DNA of 64,000 bases from Dryococelus australis (taxonomy: Eukaryota; Arthropoda; Insecta; Phasmatodea; Phasmatidae): assembly GCA_029891345.1 (NCBI GenBank), contig CM057009.1:293838466-293902465 (forward strand), written 5' to 3'. Numbering within the stretch: position 1 is the first letter of the stretch; each line of letters opens with the position of its first letter. The notes below the pieces were generated by a model. That model was given only the letters and a program-made list of their open reading frames with translations, was not told the DNA's origin and did no database searches. Shown piece after piece: positions 10,901-22,536 of this stretch. Made by a program: the position numbers and the translations under genes.

Positions 10901-13480
10901 TTACAATTTCAAACATCATTATTGTTGCTGTAATTAATATGAAATGTGCTAAAATTAGATATAACAAGATGTATACCTTTCCTGCTACACAGGTGGTACA
11001 AACTTCCCAAGAGAGAAGGGAGAATGAGAGAGAGCGACACGCTCTGCTTCGCTTATTGAACCTTGGACGAAAAAAAAAAAAAACATTGTGTCACTCTAGA
11101 GACTAGGCACAGTAATTTGCTCTGATATTTTTAACTGCAGGAATGAAATGTGTTTCCATCAGTATTATCTAACAATACAAATATATCAATTGGCAACATT
11201 TAATTTACAAATAGTATACATAAAAACGAGGTTAATAAATATTGTAACTGTGAACTATTTCGTACCGTGCGTTGCCAACACGCCGCTGCTCTCGCTGTTG
11301 TTAATTCGTATTTAATACGAAATGAATATTACAAGTTACAGAAGATGCTAAGTAGATTATTAATCTATTCAAGAACACAGTACTTAGCATTAATCACAGG
11401 GTTATATAATTATGGAATACACGTGATTGAACACAACAGGTTGACATGTTACGCCTACGGTGATTTTTCAATGGTTCGATTCCAAAAGGCCGAAGAAAAC
11501 ATGAATGGAATATAGGAGTGTTTATTTTGACAGTTATATTGTTTAATAGTGTGAGAAATGGTTAGCTTTATGCGTTGACTTTGTCTATGCAAACGAAAGT
11601 GTTTTGTTAGTTGAATAGTTTGTTATAATGTTCTCGGTTAATCACGCTACACCAGTCAGAAATAACAAAATTAGGGGTTGTTAGGAACATTCAGTAAATT
11701 AGGGAAGGAAGTAAAACACGAAGAGCTCCAGGAATATTTGAATATTCTATCTACAAGTTTGACATGTGTAAATAATTTTATACATCAAAGTACTAAAATA
11801 AGAAACGTGTAATAATATTTGATGAATTAAATCCTAGAAGAAATAGTACGATCAAGAGAAACTATGAGCCCGAAGAAGATGATCTCGTCAATGAAATTCG
11901 CCCAAGTTTGACGACAGGATAACGAAAGTTTCCATCCCGAGACGACAGTTTGAGTACCAGCGGACGTCTCCAGCCAAGTCGACTGAACTCTATGCTGCCC
12001 CGAGGTCGTAGGAGCATCTGCCTGCATTATCGACGTCCGGTGTTCCAGTCCTGAGTTCGACTCCTGGTTCACGGGGCGATGTCAGGTCATCGATCACCAG
12101 CGGGACCGTACGCAGTGGAAAGGTGGTACTACTCTACAGTTCGACAACAGCTAAGTTCTCGCTTGCACAATCAGATAATAAGTGCTTATTCATTTTATAT
12201 AACGCACCACTATTACTGGTAGTTTTTTGGCAGATGTGAAGCGGCAATCTTTCTGGCTGGTGTAGTGTTGGTTAAATTTTTAATAATTATTTATAGGATA
12301 ATTTCAGCAATTCTAGTGTTCACATTTTAATTTGTTTGTGGGATATTAGTTGAAAATTTGTTTCATACATGGATGATAATTATCTTGTTCGAAGATCTGG
12401 GATTTTATTGAATATATTTCACATAATTGGAACGAACCTTGTGATTATTCATAATTTGTCTTAATACTAAACTACCATATGCAATTCTAAGATGTTTTCC
12501 ACATGGATTCTAAGTGTTAAATTGGCACTCTTTTGGAAGTTTTTTTTAAAAATTGAAATTCTAATTCTCCATAGCCGAGGCATATACTCGTGTTGATATA
12601 TTTCACACCTAGTTGGATAACTTTGCATACATCAATTTAAAAAAAAAATTGTGTAGCAATATTCGATGTTACAGTATCAATCTCGTGCTCACGTAAGGCA
12701 GTCATGCGTGTGCGTCTTCCCCAGACATTAATCACTTTTAACGCCCAATCGTGTAATCTGCAATATTTTAACGTAATTAATAGGAACCTTTGTATTTTGA
12801 GTCCGGGGAGTGCACCGCCTCTCATCCCGGTCATTTGTATATGGCCGGGGCTTAAATTACTATAATTTTCATGTAGGCCTCGTGCGTTTGTTTGCAGCTT
12901 TAGAGTATCCCTAGCTTTAGAGAGATATTTCTAATGTAAGAGCTTCTATAAAGGATTAACAGAATAAAAAAGTGATATATAGCACGTTCGCTTCCTATTT
13001 CGCCGGTCACTTAATTACATTTTACCTGTTCTCATTATTATGGATTATTACTAATTAAAAGTTGTCGGAGACGACCTGGAACAGTCTCCACGGGAGTGAA
13101 AATGCGTTGAGGGAGGCATAAAACCCCACTAGACTAGACCTTGTGGAATATAATTTTGATGAAATAACAATAACTTGAAATTGGTGTGGATGAGGGGCCA
13201 ACACCTAGTGTTAGCCCACGCATTTATTTCCATACTTTATTCTGTATCCGCAACCATATATCAGAATCATATTATAGGGAGGTCCACCAGAGGAAGCCAC
13301 GCCGTCGACGTCACGACCCCATTTGTACCTCGTGCTCGCTGAGCCGGAAGTATTTCCGACTCCATTTGTACCTCAAACCCTCTTATTCTCCTGGTGCCCA
13401 AAACCATATACCGTCAGTCATGAATCAATATACAAAGTTAAATTTAAATCTGTTATATAGTTTCATAGATATAGTACACA
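8000..13480. other. Long region without recognised genes
   Basis: No convincing coding sequence. A 77-codon plus-strand frame at 8271-8504 is hydrophilic and unrecognised. Between 8690 and 8830 there are short clustered motifs (AAGGTCAAGGTCA, CAAGATGGCGG, CCAAGATGGTGG) of a kind common in arthropod interspersed repeats. A G-run lies at 8515-8524 and an A-run near 11071-11083. Near 11990-12080 a tRNA-like TTCGA loop and a CCCCG/CGGGG pairing suggest a worn SINE. The sequence CCATTTGTACCTC occurs twice near 13320 and 13361. Otherwise nothing identifiable. Confidence 0.4.
11992..12085 (+). repeat. Possible worn tRNA-derived SINE head
   Basis: A GAGTTCGACTCC box resembling the pol III B-box lies near 12053, and TGCCCCG at about 11994 can pair with CGGGGCG near 12074, the length of a tRNA body. 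The T-stem is poorly formed and there is no target-site duplication that I can see, so this is a weak call. Confidence 0.3.
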
Positions 13481-13894
13481 AAGTTAAAATATTCGTGTAG
13501 GCGCCATTCAGAAAATAAGAGACTTACACACTTAAAGCACATGAATTAATACCGCTTACAACAGAACAACTTCTATACCAAATTTGAAAGGAAATCGGAT
13601 AATAGTTTCCCGAGCTACGACATAAAACCTGTATTATTTCATTTTGGGCTATCTTACAAAATGGTATAGAAATGAGACTTTGCATAGACAATTCGATGGA
13701 TATAACTGATACTGTCAGTAAACAAAGTTAAGTTGGAATTTGTTTTGCAGTTTCGTGGATAAAAAAATTCTGATCCAAAATGTTTATATCCCCGCCATTT
13801 TGAATATATGTGTGTCTGACACTCTCAAAGTTTATAAGTTTACATGGCCTGCCATAGTACTAGTTTGCCAAATTCGGTAGAAATCAGTTGTTTT

Positions 13895-14015
13895 TCGGAG
13901 ATATTATCTAATTTTAATTTGTGTTGTGATATTATTTTACAAAATGGCGGACAAAACGAGGTTTTGTTCGGGCACATTAGTATCACAACACAAATTAAAA
14001 TTACATAATATCTCC
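13895..14015. repeat. Imperfect hairpin with 36-bp arms
   Basis: Left arm about 13895-13930 and right arm about 13980-14015 are inverted copies (CGGAGATATTATCTAATTTT against its complement), separated by about 50 bp that includes AAAATGGCGGACAAAACGAG. It lies inside the 285-bp array and directly abuts the long TA tract. Confidence 0.8.
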
Positions 14016-14016
14016 G

Positions 14017-14020
<4 letters not shown>

Positions 14021-14112
<92 letters not shown>
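14021..14112. repeat. (TA)46 microsatellite
   Basis: Uninterrupted TA dinucleotides. It immediately follows the hairpin, and the DNA after it (GGCAGCATAC) resembles the DNA after the TA tract at 51836-51910 (GGCAGGGTAC). Confidence 0.98.
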
Positions 14113-14114
<2 letters not shown>

Positions 14115-14188
14115 CAGCATACAAAGTTTAGATAGAATTAAATACATGGTTTCGATGATATAACATAAAAAACTAAAATAAATATATG

Positions 14189-14432
14189 ATTAAAATTTTG
14201 AAAACAAGTGACTGACATATGTAACACATGTCAGTTAACATTACCTATAGCAGTACTACTTGTTTGTCATATTTGGTAGAAATCTGTCAACTGTTTACCC
14301 AAGATACGACATTAAAAATTTGAAAACAAGTGACTGACATAAGTAACACATGTCAGTTAACATTACCTATAGCAGTACTACTTGTTTGTCATATTTGGTA
14401 GAAATCTATCAACTGTTTACCCAAGATACGAC
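14189..14432 (+). repeat. Recent 122-bp tandem duplication
   Basis: 14189-14310 and 14311-14432 are nearly identical, differing at only a handful of positions (for example ATATG against ATAAG). Each copy carries the GACTGACATA, CTATAGCAGTACTACTTG and CAACTGTTTACCC landmarks of the older array, so this is a young duplication inside an old satellite. Confidence 0.95.
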
Positions 14433-15264
14433 ATTAAAATTTAATTTATTCGTGTGGCCCTATCTTACAAAATAATGGACAAAAGAGGCTCCATGTATAC
14501 ATATTTGATGTTTGTTATTTATACTCCCAGCACACTAAGTTAAGTTGGAATTGATTAAATGGTTTTGAAGATATAGCATACTATTCTAAAATAACTAGAT
14601 GGCCACCATTTTTAAAATAAGTGTCTGGCATACTTGACACACACTTGTACATATAAACTGCCATAGAACTACTTGTGTAGAAAATTTAGTTAATTGTTTC
14701 TCGAGATATTACAAAAAAACTTAATTAATTAATGTAGCACTATCTCAAAAGATAGTAGACTAAAGTGGTTGTAGTGTGGCTTTCATGATGCTTGTAATAG
14801 ATATTGTCAACATACAACATTTGGTTAAAATTGGTCAAACGTTAAGGTAGTTATACCAAATAAACCTAAAATATTTGTACGGCCACCATTTTGAAAACAA
14901 TTGCATAATAAAATTAACATAATTATATTTACTTATGGCCTATCATAGTACTACGTACATGCCAAATTTGGCGAAAATTGGTTGCGTAGTTCTCAATACA
15001 CAGTGTTAAAGCTCTATTTTTTCATTTTGTGTTATCTTCCAAAATGGCAGACCAACAACATTCTTCTCTGAATTAAATACTTGAACCTTATGCTGTCTGC
15101 ATACAAGATTTGGTTTAAAACTGTTGAATGATTTCCTATATTTAACATATCATCCTAAATTTTAAAATGGCCACCATTTTGAAATAAAGTGACCGCGTAG
15201 TCTAAAACTATAAAAGTAAGGTCACCTTACTTAGTAGCATAAGTGAACTGAGTTTGGTGAAATA

Positions 15265-16830
15265 CGGTTCTCACGTTCAAAAGTTGAAATGGATTTCGGG
15301 AGGGGGGGGGGGGGGCACACACACGGACACGAAAGTGATCTCTTAAGGTTTTCTTTCCTTTGGAAAGTAGGTTAAAAACCACACTTTATTTTCGAAAAAT
15401 GAGTTTTTTATAACCATACACAGGAAATAGAAAATTCGTATCCTTGCCTCTTATCAACTGAAAAATATTACATGAAATGCCTTCTTACTCTTCAAGCCAG
15501 CTTTTCTTACTTACTTCAATATTGACAAGCATTAAGTCTTTAAAACAACACTTAAAAAATTACTGAAAGAATTTTTATATGCAAAATATTTCATTCTGTT
15601 AATAAATACTTAGCATTATAAATTCCAAGAATACAGGATACTACATAATTAGCTACATTTACGGATATTTACTTCACAGATGTTAAGAACATACTCATGT
15701 AAGAGACAAGTGAACTGCATGTGTTTTTTTCTTCGTTTTTTTATTTCTATAGGTGGTGGTAATTGCAGAGATGTTGCATAAAAAGTGCCAAATAATTATA
15801 TCAGTACAGAAGAATCTATGTGGAAGAATTAAATCTGTGTTTCAGTGGACGTGTATAGTTTGGATTACTTGACTTGTCATATATCTTTGAATAGACATGC
15901 ACTATCAAAATATCTACGGGATACAAACTAATCGCGTTAAAAAAGTGCTGACTGCACAATGAGCAAGCCCCCTAGAATTTTTACGTACAAATTACTGAAC
16001 AAACTCAAATTGACAGAGTGTCATCCTAGTATTCATTGTTTATTTCAGACACAGACAAACCACTACAGCTCGGAGTAAGTAAAGAAGTCTAGGTATAAAG
16101 CCATATTATACAAAGAAAGACTAAAGAGAACAGAAGATTGAAACCACTTGAACAAAAAAGTATCAACTTGGTTCTCTTAAATCCATCAGTCTTGCAGGAG
16201 GTAAGCCATTAACCATTAGTGGTCAGGCATCATCACCACAAAACATATATTTTTGGTTATACCACACTTCCATCTTCACCAGGGCCACGTTGTGGATGGT
16301 ATTAAGTATAACAGTGCTATCTGTTTTTGGCATACATTATAAAAATCTGAAAGCCCAATTTTCAAATGATGAACAATTTCGATCATGGTCTATACACTAA
16401 CTCAAGCATCATTTTCCAACAACTTGAGAATGGTTGGTTGGTCATGCAGTAGCATGATTTCTTTGTATTTGAAAGGTTGTGGGTTCTATCACAGCTGGCT
16501 ACACTAGGAAGGTTTTTACAAAGTGATTTTTCATTTAGATTTCATATGAAAGCCAGTGCAGTTCCTTAAACGTACAAAATTCCTTACACACAGGATTAAG
16601 ATCATGAGTTACCTTACTGCATAAAATGAAATACTTATCAAGATGCGATTTTCCAATACAATAATGCTTGTCACTAAGAAGTTCACATCCTCCAAGTATC
16701 CACAAAATGACACCTAAATTTGCATTTAGTACATGTGTAAATTTTTAAGCTTATGGAATTTGCACAGGCCCAAGAATAATTGATACGGAAAGGTTGAGGT
16801 AATGAAAGTAGACAATAATTTACAGCTCAC
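15265..16830. other. Non-coding stretch with G-run and possible SINE
   Basis: A G-rich run at about 15303-15316 is followed by a short CA tract. Near 16425-16570 a GGTTGTGGGTTCTATC box resembles a degenerate pol III B-box, with an A-box-like GGTCATGCAGTAGCATG upstream, so a worn tRNA-derived SINE is possible. No coding sequence is recognised before the host exon at 16831. Confidence 0.4.
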
Positions 16831-17028
16831 CGATCGTTAATCCAACAATTGCACAACCAAGTAGTACAGCAGGACCACCAGCAATGAAAATTTCCAAAAG
16901 TATGGCACCGACACAAAGGAAACCTGCAAACATTATCAATTTCAGGAGTCCAGTGTCCCTCATGTAGAATCCTGAGAACAGTGCTCCCATAGCACAAGTC
17001 ACTAGGATTGTGGTCACTGCAGGAGAGT
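16831..17028 (-). CDS. Exon of a four-helix-type membrane protein (third exon found)
   Basis: A 198-nt exon (66 codons, phase 1 in and phase 1 out) lies between a strong acceptor (a T-rich tract ending GCTTGCAG) and a donor GTGAGC. It encodes a very hydrophobic stretch: AVTTILVTCAMGALFSGFYM, a short polar turn RDTG, then LLKLIMFAGFLCVGAILLEI and FIAGGPAVLLGCAIVGLTIG, so two to three membrane helices. It joins in phase to the exon at 48671-48736. The tight polar turn between helices 2 and 3 recalls tetraspanins, but the Cys-Cys-Gly loop and the large second extracellular loop are not seen, so I give no family name. No convincing next exon was found down to position 1; the gene probably continues out of the window. 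Confidence 0.8.
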
Positions 17029-18395
17029 CTGCAAGCAAAAAAAATTCCAAATTCTTTAAATTTTCTATCACTTTTATTTCACGTTTGTACATAAAAAAAC
17101 ATACAATTTACACGTCTTAGTTTAACCAAGTGTAACTTTTTTCTTTACGTATATGAGAGGATTGCAACTCTAATAATAATTTTCATTAATTACATCAGTG
17201 TGAAAATTCTAAACATGTATCCTGAAGTTTTTCATATCAGAAAAAATATGTCAAATTAAAATACACTCACAGTCCAAAAATCTAATACCAATGCTTCTGT
17301 TTATTTGAGCATAATCTATGACGTGTACCACGTTTAAGCCGTTTCTCAGACCGTTCTTTGCGTCACCGCATAAACGTCCAGCACCACCCTTCGCCACGTG
17401 AGGGCAGTGTTTACATTAAGTGTAACGTGTGACCTAGTGAAGTGATCGTTTTATATATTTTTATTTCTAGTAGTTCTTATGGCCTTTGTAAATAATAAGT
17501 TTCCACTGTGTGCTACGTCTGTCACGTGTACGCACAGCGGATGTGAAACCAAGTGTGTGTGTTTACATTTGTGAAGCCGAGATTGCTTCCTCAATCAAGT
17601 GATATGTTTTAATAAATAATTGTTTTTGCGTTTAATATTAAGGTAAGTGAGAATGTGAACGGCCATGCGTGTACATTGTAGGATTTAATTAAGGGTTATG
17701 TTGTGTATTATAGTGTTTGCGTTTTCATTTGTTTTATGCCCATTATTCATCATTTCGTGTTTACGTACATCATGCACACACAGAATGTGGCATTAATGCA
17801 GATATATTCAATTCACAGGGACAATGTAAATAATCACCCTTATTTATTTTGTAAAATAATTATTTAGAATAATGTCAGTATCAGCCAGTATAATGCTGGA
17901 CAGTTTCCAGTAGTGACTCGAGTTACACAGTGCCAGAGCCTACGCACCTCCAATACATTAACATAGCCTTATTCCGCAAAGGGCACGCCGCGTACCAAAA
18001 TTCATATTTATTCTCTAGAAGTGTTTTTGTTGAGTGTTATATGTTTCGTAATAAAGTTACGTGTTCCCTGAACCCCTTTGTATAATAGGCAATAAGAGAT
18101 ATACAACATTAGCGACACACGCTACATCAAAAAATTGCAGGTTTGTTAGGTCAAGGTTTAAGGATAAGGCTAGGAAGTCACGTGACGTTAATTTTAGGAA
18201 ATTCTTGTCGTGTTTGTTTTTACTAAATTAAGGAATGTCATCAGTAACATCGTCAGTGATCATATGCCATAATTTTTCACAATCATAATGTTTTCAAATT
18301 TTTTTTTTTTTTTTTTCCATCACATCGCGCGGGTACGCCATGCTTGGCAGCTGCCTCCCACTCAGCCATCTTTAATGCTCTTACAGTACTCATTT

Positions 18396-18527
18396 GGAGC
18401 GGACGCTCGTGTCGGCCTCCCCGGGCACATCAACTCTTGAACCGATCATTTAGTATTCAATGATGTCATTGCTAATTATGGGAGAGTAAGATGATTTGAT
18501 AGTAGCCCGGGGAGAGGGCCGCTCCAC
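18396..18527. repeat. GC-rich imperfect inverted repeat
   Basis: GGAGCGG followed by CCTCCCCGGGC at about 18396-18427 is mirrored by GCCCGGGGAGAGGGCCGCTCC at about 18506-18527. The arms are about 20-30 bp, with an 80-bp loop. Possibly the ends of a small transposon. Confidence 0.6.
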
Positions 18528-19136
18528 AGTCTAGCACGTTTTCTGCACAGCCGGACCTAAACTTTTACTTTTAATCATAATGTAGGCTTCGCGCCTTTTT
18601 CGCCGCATAAACGCTCTCCCGCTTTAATGGAGAATGTAACCATTTTTTGTGCATTACAGGAGGAATTGAGTTAATATATATCGTGTTTTTGAAAAGGTGA
18701 AATCCACGCGCATTTACTTCATAGCTGCATAAGGGCTACTTAACTCGCTTTCATAGTTTTTGTAACAAGGCGTGATGGTGGCCATAGCAACCTGTCGGGA
18801 GTGTGAGACGCGTCTAAGTGGAGCTGGAGTATCCCTTACTATACCAGGCATTTATTGGATTTAGACTACAGCACCAGCAGTTCCAGCAGACGCAGGACAT
18901 CAGGGGCCATCGACACCACGACCCTCATCAGCACTCATGCTCTACGAGCTGGCGCCCTGGCAACTCAAATTTCACATTTATCCTGTCCACCGAAACTTAT
19001 TTCCCTGATGTACCAGCCCGTAAGATGTCATCTTAAAGTCAATTTATTTATAGTATTTAACTATACATATGTAATAACTTTATTATTACAACTTTAATAA
19101 CATTTTTCTACAAATTAATATTTATACATCCATAGA

Positions 19137-19183
19137 TACTGCTTCAACAACAAAATATCGTACTGTTTCAACAACAAAATATC
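19137..19183 (+). repeat. Two tandem copies of a 24-bp unit
   Basis: TACTGCTTCAACAACAAAAT and TACTGTTTCAACAACAAAAT begin at 19137 and 19161 and continue alike. Confidence 0.9.
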
Positions 19184-20918
19184 TACTGATCAAGAGTTAA
19201 TGACACTATTTTAGTTTGTAACCTGGTGACTAACTCATCTAAGTGCATTTAAAAACAAATATGAAAATCCACCAATCAAACAATATTCTAACATGTTCTA
19301 TTTACGTACCCTTACACTTATTCAAAAATTAAACCGCAGGCATCAATTTGAGAAGAATGCATTCTAAGTAGTGAATTTGCTGGCCACTGAAACAATGAAG
19401 TGTGTATCTGTAAATCTTACAAATCGTTCAATGAAATGTATTAAAGTTGTGATCTATGTAGGCCGGCATAATTTATGTTTACATCAGATTATACTACAAA
19501 GAACTGTGTTAGCTCACATGGTATCAAGTATAAGTTACCACAAGTTTTGAATCTCTAAATTTATTTGACAGCTTTCTATGTGTAATGAACTTTCTATTTA
19601 CATTTTACCTATACACTAAAACTGGTGACAGTTATTTGACCATAATTGAGATACCTTTTACATATGGTACAGATTACGGCATCTTTTACTCTCGCACAAC
19701 GCAGTAGTACAGTACCCGGCCGATTAATAACACGTTTCTATGGGTGCAAAGCAGAATTTGCACTTGTGTTGTACCAACATGTAATTAAATATGAACAAAC
19801 AGAGGTGCAAGCAGTTGCGTGACCGACGCAAAATGCAGAGAAATCTGCGCCCCTGCAGATACCTCGGCGCAAGTGCATTTGCTCTCGCTGCGTATGCGTA
19901 GTCAACACATGTAGGCAACGAGCAACATCGCTGCCATTTTGTAATTGTTAAAAAATACGTTTTGGTTAACTGTTGTCGGTGGCAAATTGCGTAAATTACT
20001 AAATTAGAGTGATTTCAACAATACATTGAAGTGGGGTGTAAAATGTCATTAATGGTACTGACAATTGCCATCAGTAGTTCTACCTGAGGTTGTACAAATA
20101 GATTTGACTTTTCTATGGTAAGTAGTGCTTGTTGAATTATTTTGAATATATTTGTAACTAGCTACTGTATACTGAATCTTGAAGTGTATCACTTAGGCAG
20201 AAAATTTGGCAACATACTGTTCAGAGTACCTAGAGTTTTTTCTGGTAATTTTAGAGAAAACAGCGTAGGCAGAATTTCTCCGAGTTGTATCAGAATAATA
20301 CATCGAATACTGCATTCAACATTTCTATCGTATCTGCTAAAGGTAAGCACTAAATACAAAATGTAAACATAACCTGTTACACAGTTATTAGGGGTAACTG
20401 TGCACCAGCATGGCAGCTTTGAACCACGTGCGAAGATTAGGATCAATATATATATAATTAATTAATTAAATATTTAAAAATAAACACTAACATAAGTATT
20501 TTAAATGAAACTGTATCCTATAGTTATTATAAAACGTTACCCTGAAGTGACACAAAGTACCCCAGATGACTGCGTATCAATTCAAAGGAGGTGATCACAC
20601 ATGTCTATTAAAAATCTGCCTAATCTATTTAAGTATAGTCGCATTTTTAAATATATTATTTACAGTCATTCCTCGCATTGATCCAGTTCGTAACATCATC
20701 CTAAGCACATAATTACTATATACACTCGGGCAGATAAGGCACAATATCCTCTGCTACATTTCTTAATATTTTCCAGGCATGTTATTTCGCTCGAAAATTC
20801 TTGTGTCGTGTGTTGTATTGTCAGTGATGTGATGGTTCAGTACATAAACATTCATTTTAAAGTTTATATTAACCTTGTTCAAAGAAATACTCCAGTAATT
20901 GTTGAAAATTTTAATTCA

Positions 20919-21345
20919 CTAAACATATGTTTTATTAATCAAAGAGTTGTGTGAATTATCAAATCCTAACCATTTTACATAAATCTTATCACCTTTAGAT
21001 TTAGTACTTTTTCAAGCAAATATTCATTGGAGTAGTAGTCATGCAGAATAATGATCCTGCATGATTGTTATCCAGTACGATAATGATCCTGCACGACTGC
21101 GATCCTGCACAATTAATGATCCTACACAACTGTGGTCTTGCACTATTACTGATTTGTACAACTGTGATCCTGCATGATTTATGATCGTGCACAACTATGA
21201 ACCTGCAAGATTAATGATCCTGCAAAACTGTTATCCTGCATGACTGTGATCCTTACAGAAAAATATATAAATTCATAAAACATATATTTTATTAATCAAT
21301 GAGTTATGAAAATTACCAAAACCTAACCATTTTGCAGGCTTCATC
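20919..21345 (+). repeat. Minisatellite bracketed by a direct repeat
   Basis: From about 21040 to 21255 the phrases AATGATCCTGCA and ACTGTGATCCTGCA alternate in a degenerate array with a sub-unit near 15 bp and about a dozen occurrences of GATCCTGCA or variants. It is flanked by two similar 60-bp segments, about 20921-20980 and 21279-21335, both containing CATAT.TTTTATTAATCAA and CCTAACCATTTT. The arrangement looks like a 355-bp duplicated flank with the array between the copies. Confidence 0.85.
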
Positions 21346-21439
21346 TAATTTATTTGTTCCTGTGTCACCTATTTCCAGTCTATCATTCAATTTTGTAAAT
21401 GGACCAATTTATTATACTTTTTCCATGATGTTCAGAATT

Positions 21440-21637
21440 TCAAAATGAATGCGGAATTACATTTAAAACTCTTATAAGATAAGGAATAACTTTTAGATTA
21501 ATAGCAACAAAATCAGAAAATTTATTGTTTAGCATATTCATTATGTTTACTTTTTCATTGTAATAATTTTTATCTCCAGCATTTTCTTCACCATTAATAA
21601 CTAATAATCCATCAACCAATTTTCTAACATCATCCAT
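21440..21637 (-). pseudogene. Remnant frame of AT-rich element, unknown protein
   Basis: A 65-codon minus-strand open frame, very Asn/Lys/Ile-rich, containing DDVRKLVDGLLVINGEEN. Its downstream position from the next remnant on the same strand and its base composition suggest it belongs to the same ancient element. I do not recognise the family. Confidence 0.35.
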
Positions 21638-21819
21638 CCAAACATTATTTTGGTAAATAATTGTATTATGTATACATTCTCCAGATCAATGTGTTCTTGG
21701 AGAAATCATTTTTTAAGGTGTGTTTGATGATGTTCTCGAATGTGATTCTTTTATATAGTTATCATAAATTGGTTTAATTATATTTTTGTATTTCTAACTT
21801 CTATTCGTTTTTTTATATT

Positions 21820-22310
21820 ATATTCTTGGAATGCAGCATTGGTATCTAAAACGATTTTTGTGTAGTTTTCATGGTCATTATCAGTGAAATTATACTCAAT
21901 TTCTTCTTTTTCTTTTGATAACAAATTAGAACGTCCTTTCGTTAATTAATATTCTTTACTTTTAAATGTTATTTTATAAACATCTATCTTTACTTGTGTA
22001 TTACCTGCGTAAATATTTTGTCCTTCCTGACTTAATCCATATTGAGTATCAATAACATTTATTCATTTTACAATTTCTTTTCCAAGATTTATAGTAGATC
22101 AGGTGTGCAACGCCTCAAATTTTTTATGGGTATAATTCACATTTGCTCTTCCAATTTAGGAGATTTATGTTCTGAAATAATTCTCTTTCGAAAGATGTTT
22201 CTTCTGGTGTTGGTGGATAATCTAAATTTTTTGCTGCCACTGGAACTAGTGTTGTTATTACATTTTTATTTTCTTCACTTACTGGTTATATTTTTTTTTA
22301 CCAATATTTC
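21820..22310 (-). pseudogene. Remnant of a conserved invertebrate Polinton-associated ORF (candidate)
   Basis: Reading the minus strand with frameshifts gives, in order, VITTLVPVAAKNLDYPP and TSFERELF (about 22150-22270), YGLSQEGQNIYAGN and VKIDVYKI (about 21960-22050), and NLLSKEKEEIEY, YTKIVLDTNAAF (about 21830-21930). The order Tyr-Gly, short Gly-rich turn, an Ile-Asp strand, a Leu-rich segment, then a Tyr-Thr and a Thr-Asn-Ala motif resembles an uncharacterised protein family that I associate with virus-like Polinton DNA in invertebrates. That association is recalled, not searched. The gene is broken by several stops and lies head-to-head with the plus-strand remnant starting near 22540. 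Confidence 0.45.
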
Positions 22311-22536
22311 GTAATTTGTGAATTAATGGCAGATCTTTCTTCTTATTATTTTCATAATCTGCTACATGATTTTATTTCATTTTTGTATTTCTCAATGAGC
22401 AATTTAACTCGAGAAACTGTCTTTGACGAAACTTTCGTTTATATATTAATTTTTTACTTATAAATTAGTTATAAAAGTATCGAGAGTTTTGAAAGACAAA
22501 CTTTTCCTCCAACTGATTAAATTAGGGAGAATTTAA

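Larger units (their letters stand above)
13490..15260 (+). repeat. Degenerate tandem array, unit about 285 bp
   Basis: A recurring order of landmarks repeats along this block: GCCACCATTTTGAAA, a TGTCTGACA-like phrase, CCTATAGCAGTACTACTTGT, a TTTGGTAGAAATC phrase, a CGAGATAC phrase, TATCTTACAAAATGG, and CATACAAAGTTAAGTTGGA. The first landmark or its variants occur near 13503, 13791, 14193, 14316, 14598, 14882 and 15170, giving spacings close to 285 bp apart from a shortened step. Units are diverged, so the array is old. It is non-coding. Confidence 0.8.
17030..20910. other. Intronic DNA without recognised genes
   Basis: Lies within the 31.6-kb intron of the membrane-protein gene. On the plus strand a consensus donor (AAGGTAAGTGAG) at about 17639 follows 300 bp of moderately GC-rich DNA, but no coding frame precedes it. 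A T-run of 20 lies at about 18298-18317. Short open frames at 18818-19097 show Ser/Thr-rich translation without a family. A 24-bp unit is tandemly doubled at 19137-19183. Nothing else identifiable. Confidence 0.5.

Noticed and set aside
13840-14135. Ile/Tyr-repeat open frames over the TA tract
   Set aside because: They are translations of the TA microsatellite, not proteins.
16030-16075. Plus-strand 26-nt mini-exon between TTTATTTCAG and GTAAGT
   Set aside because: The splice-like borders are good by chance but there are no neighbouring plus-strand exons to join.
16831-17028. Assignment of the host exons to the tetraspanin family
   Set aside because: The turn between helices 2 and 3 is similar, but the Cys-Cys-Gly signature and a large second loop are not seen in the available exons, so a family name would be a guess.
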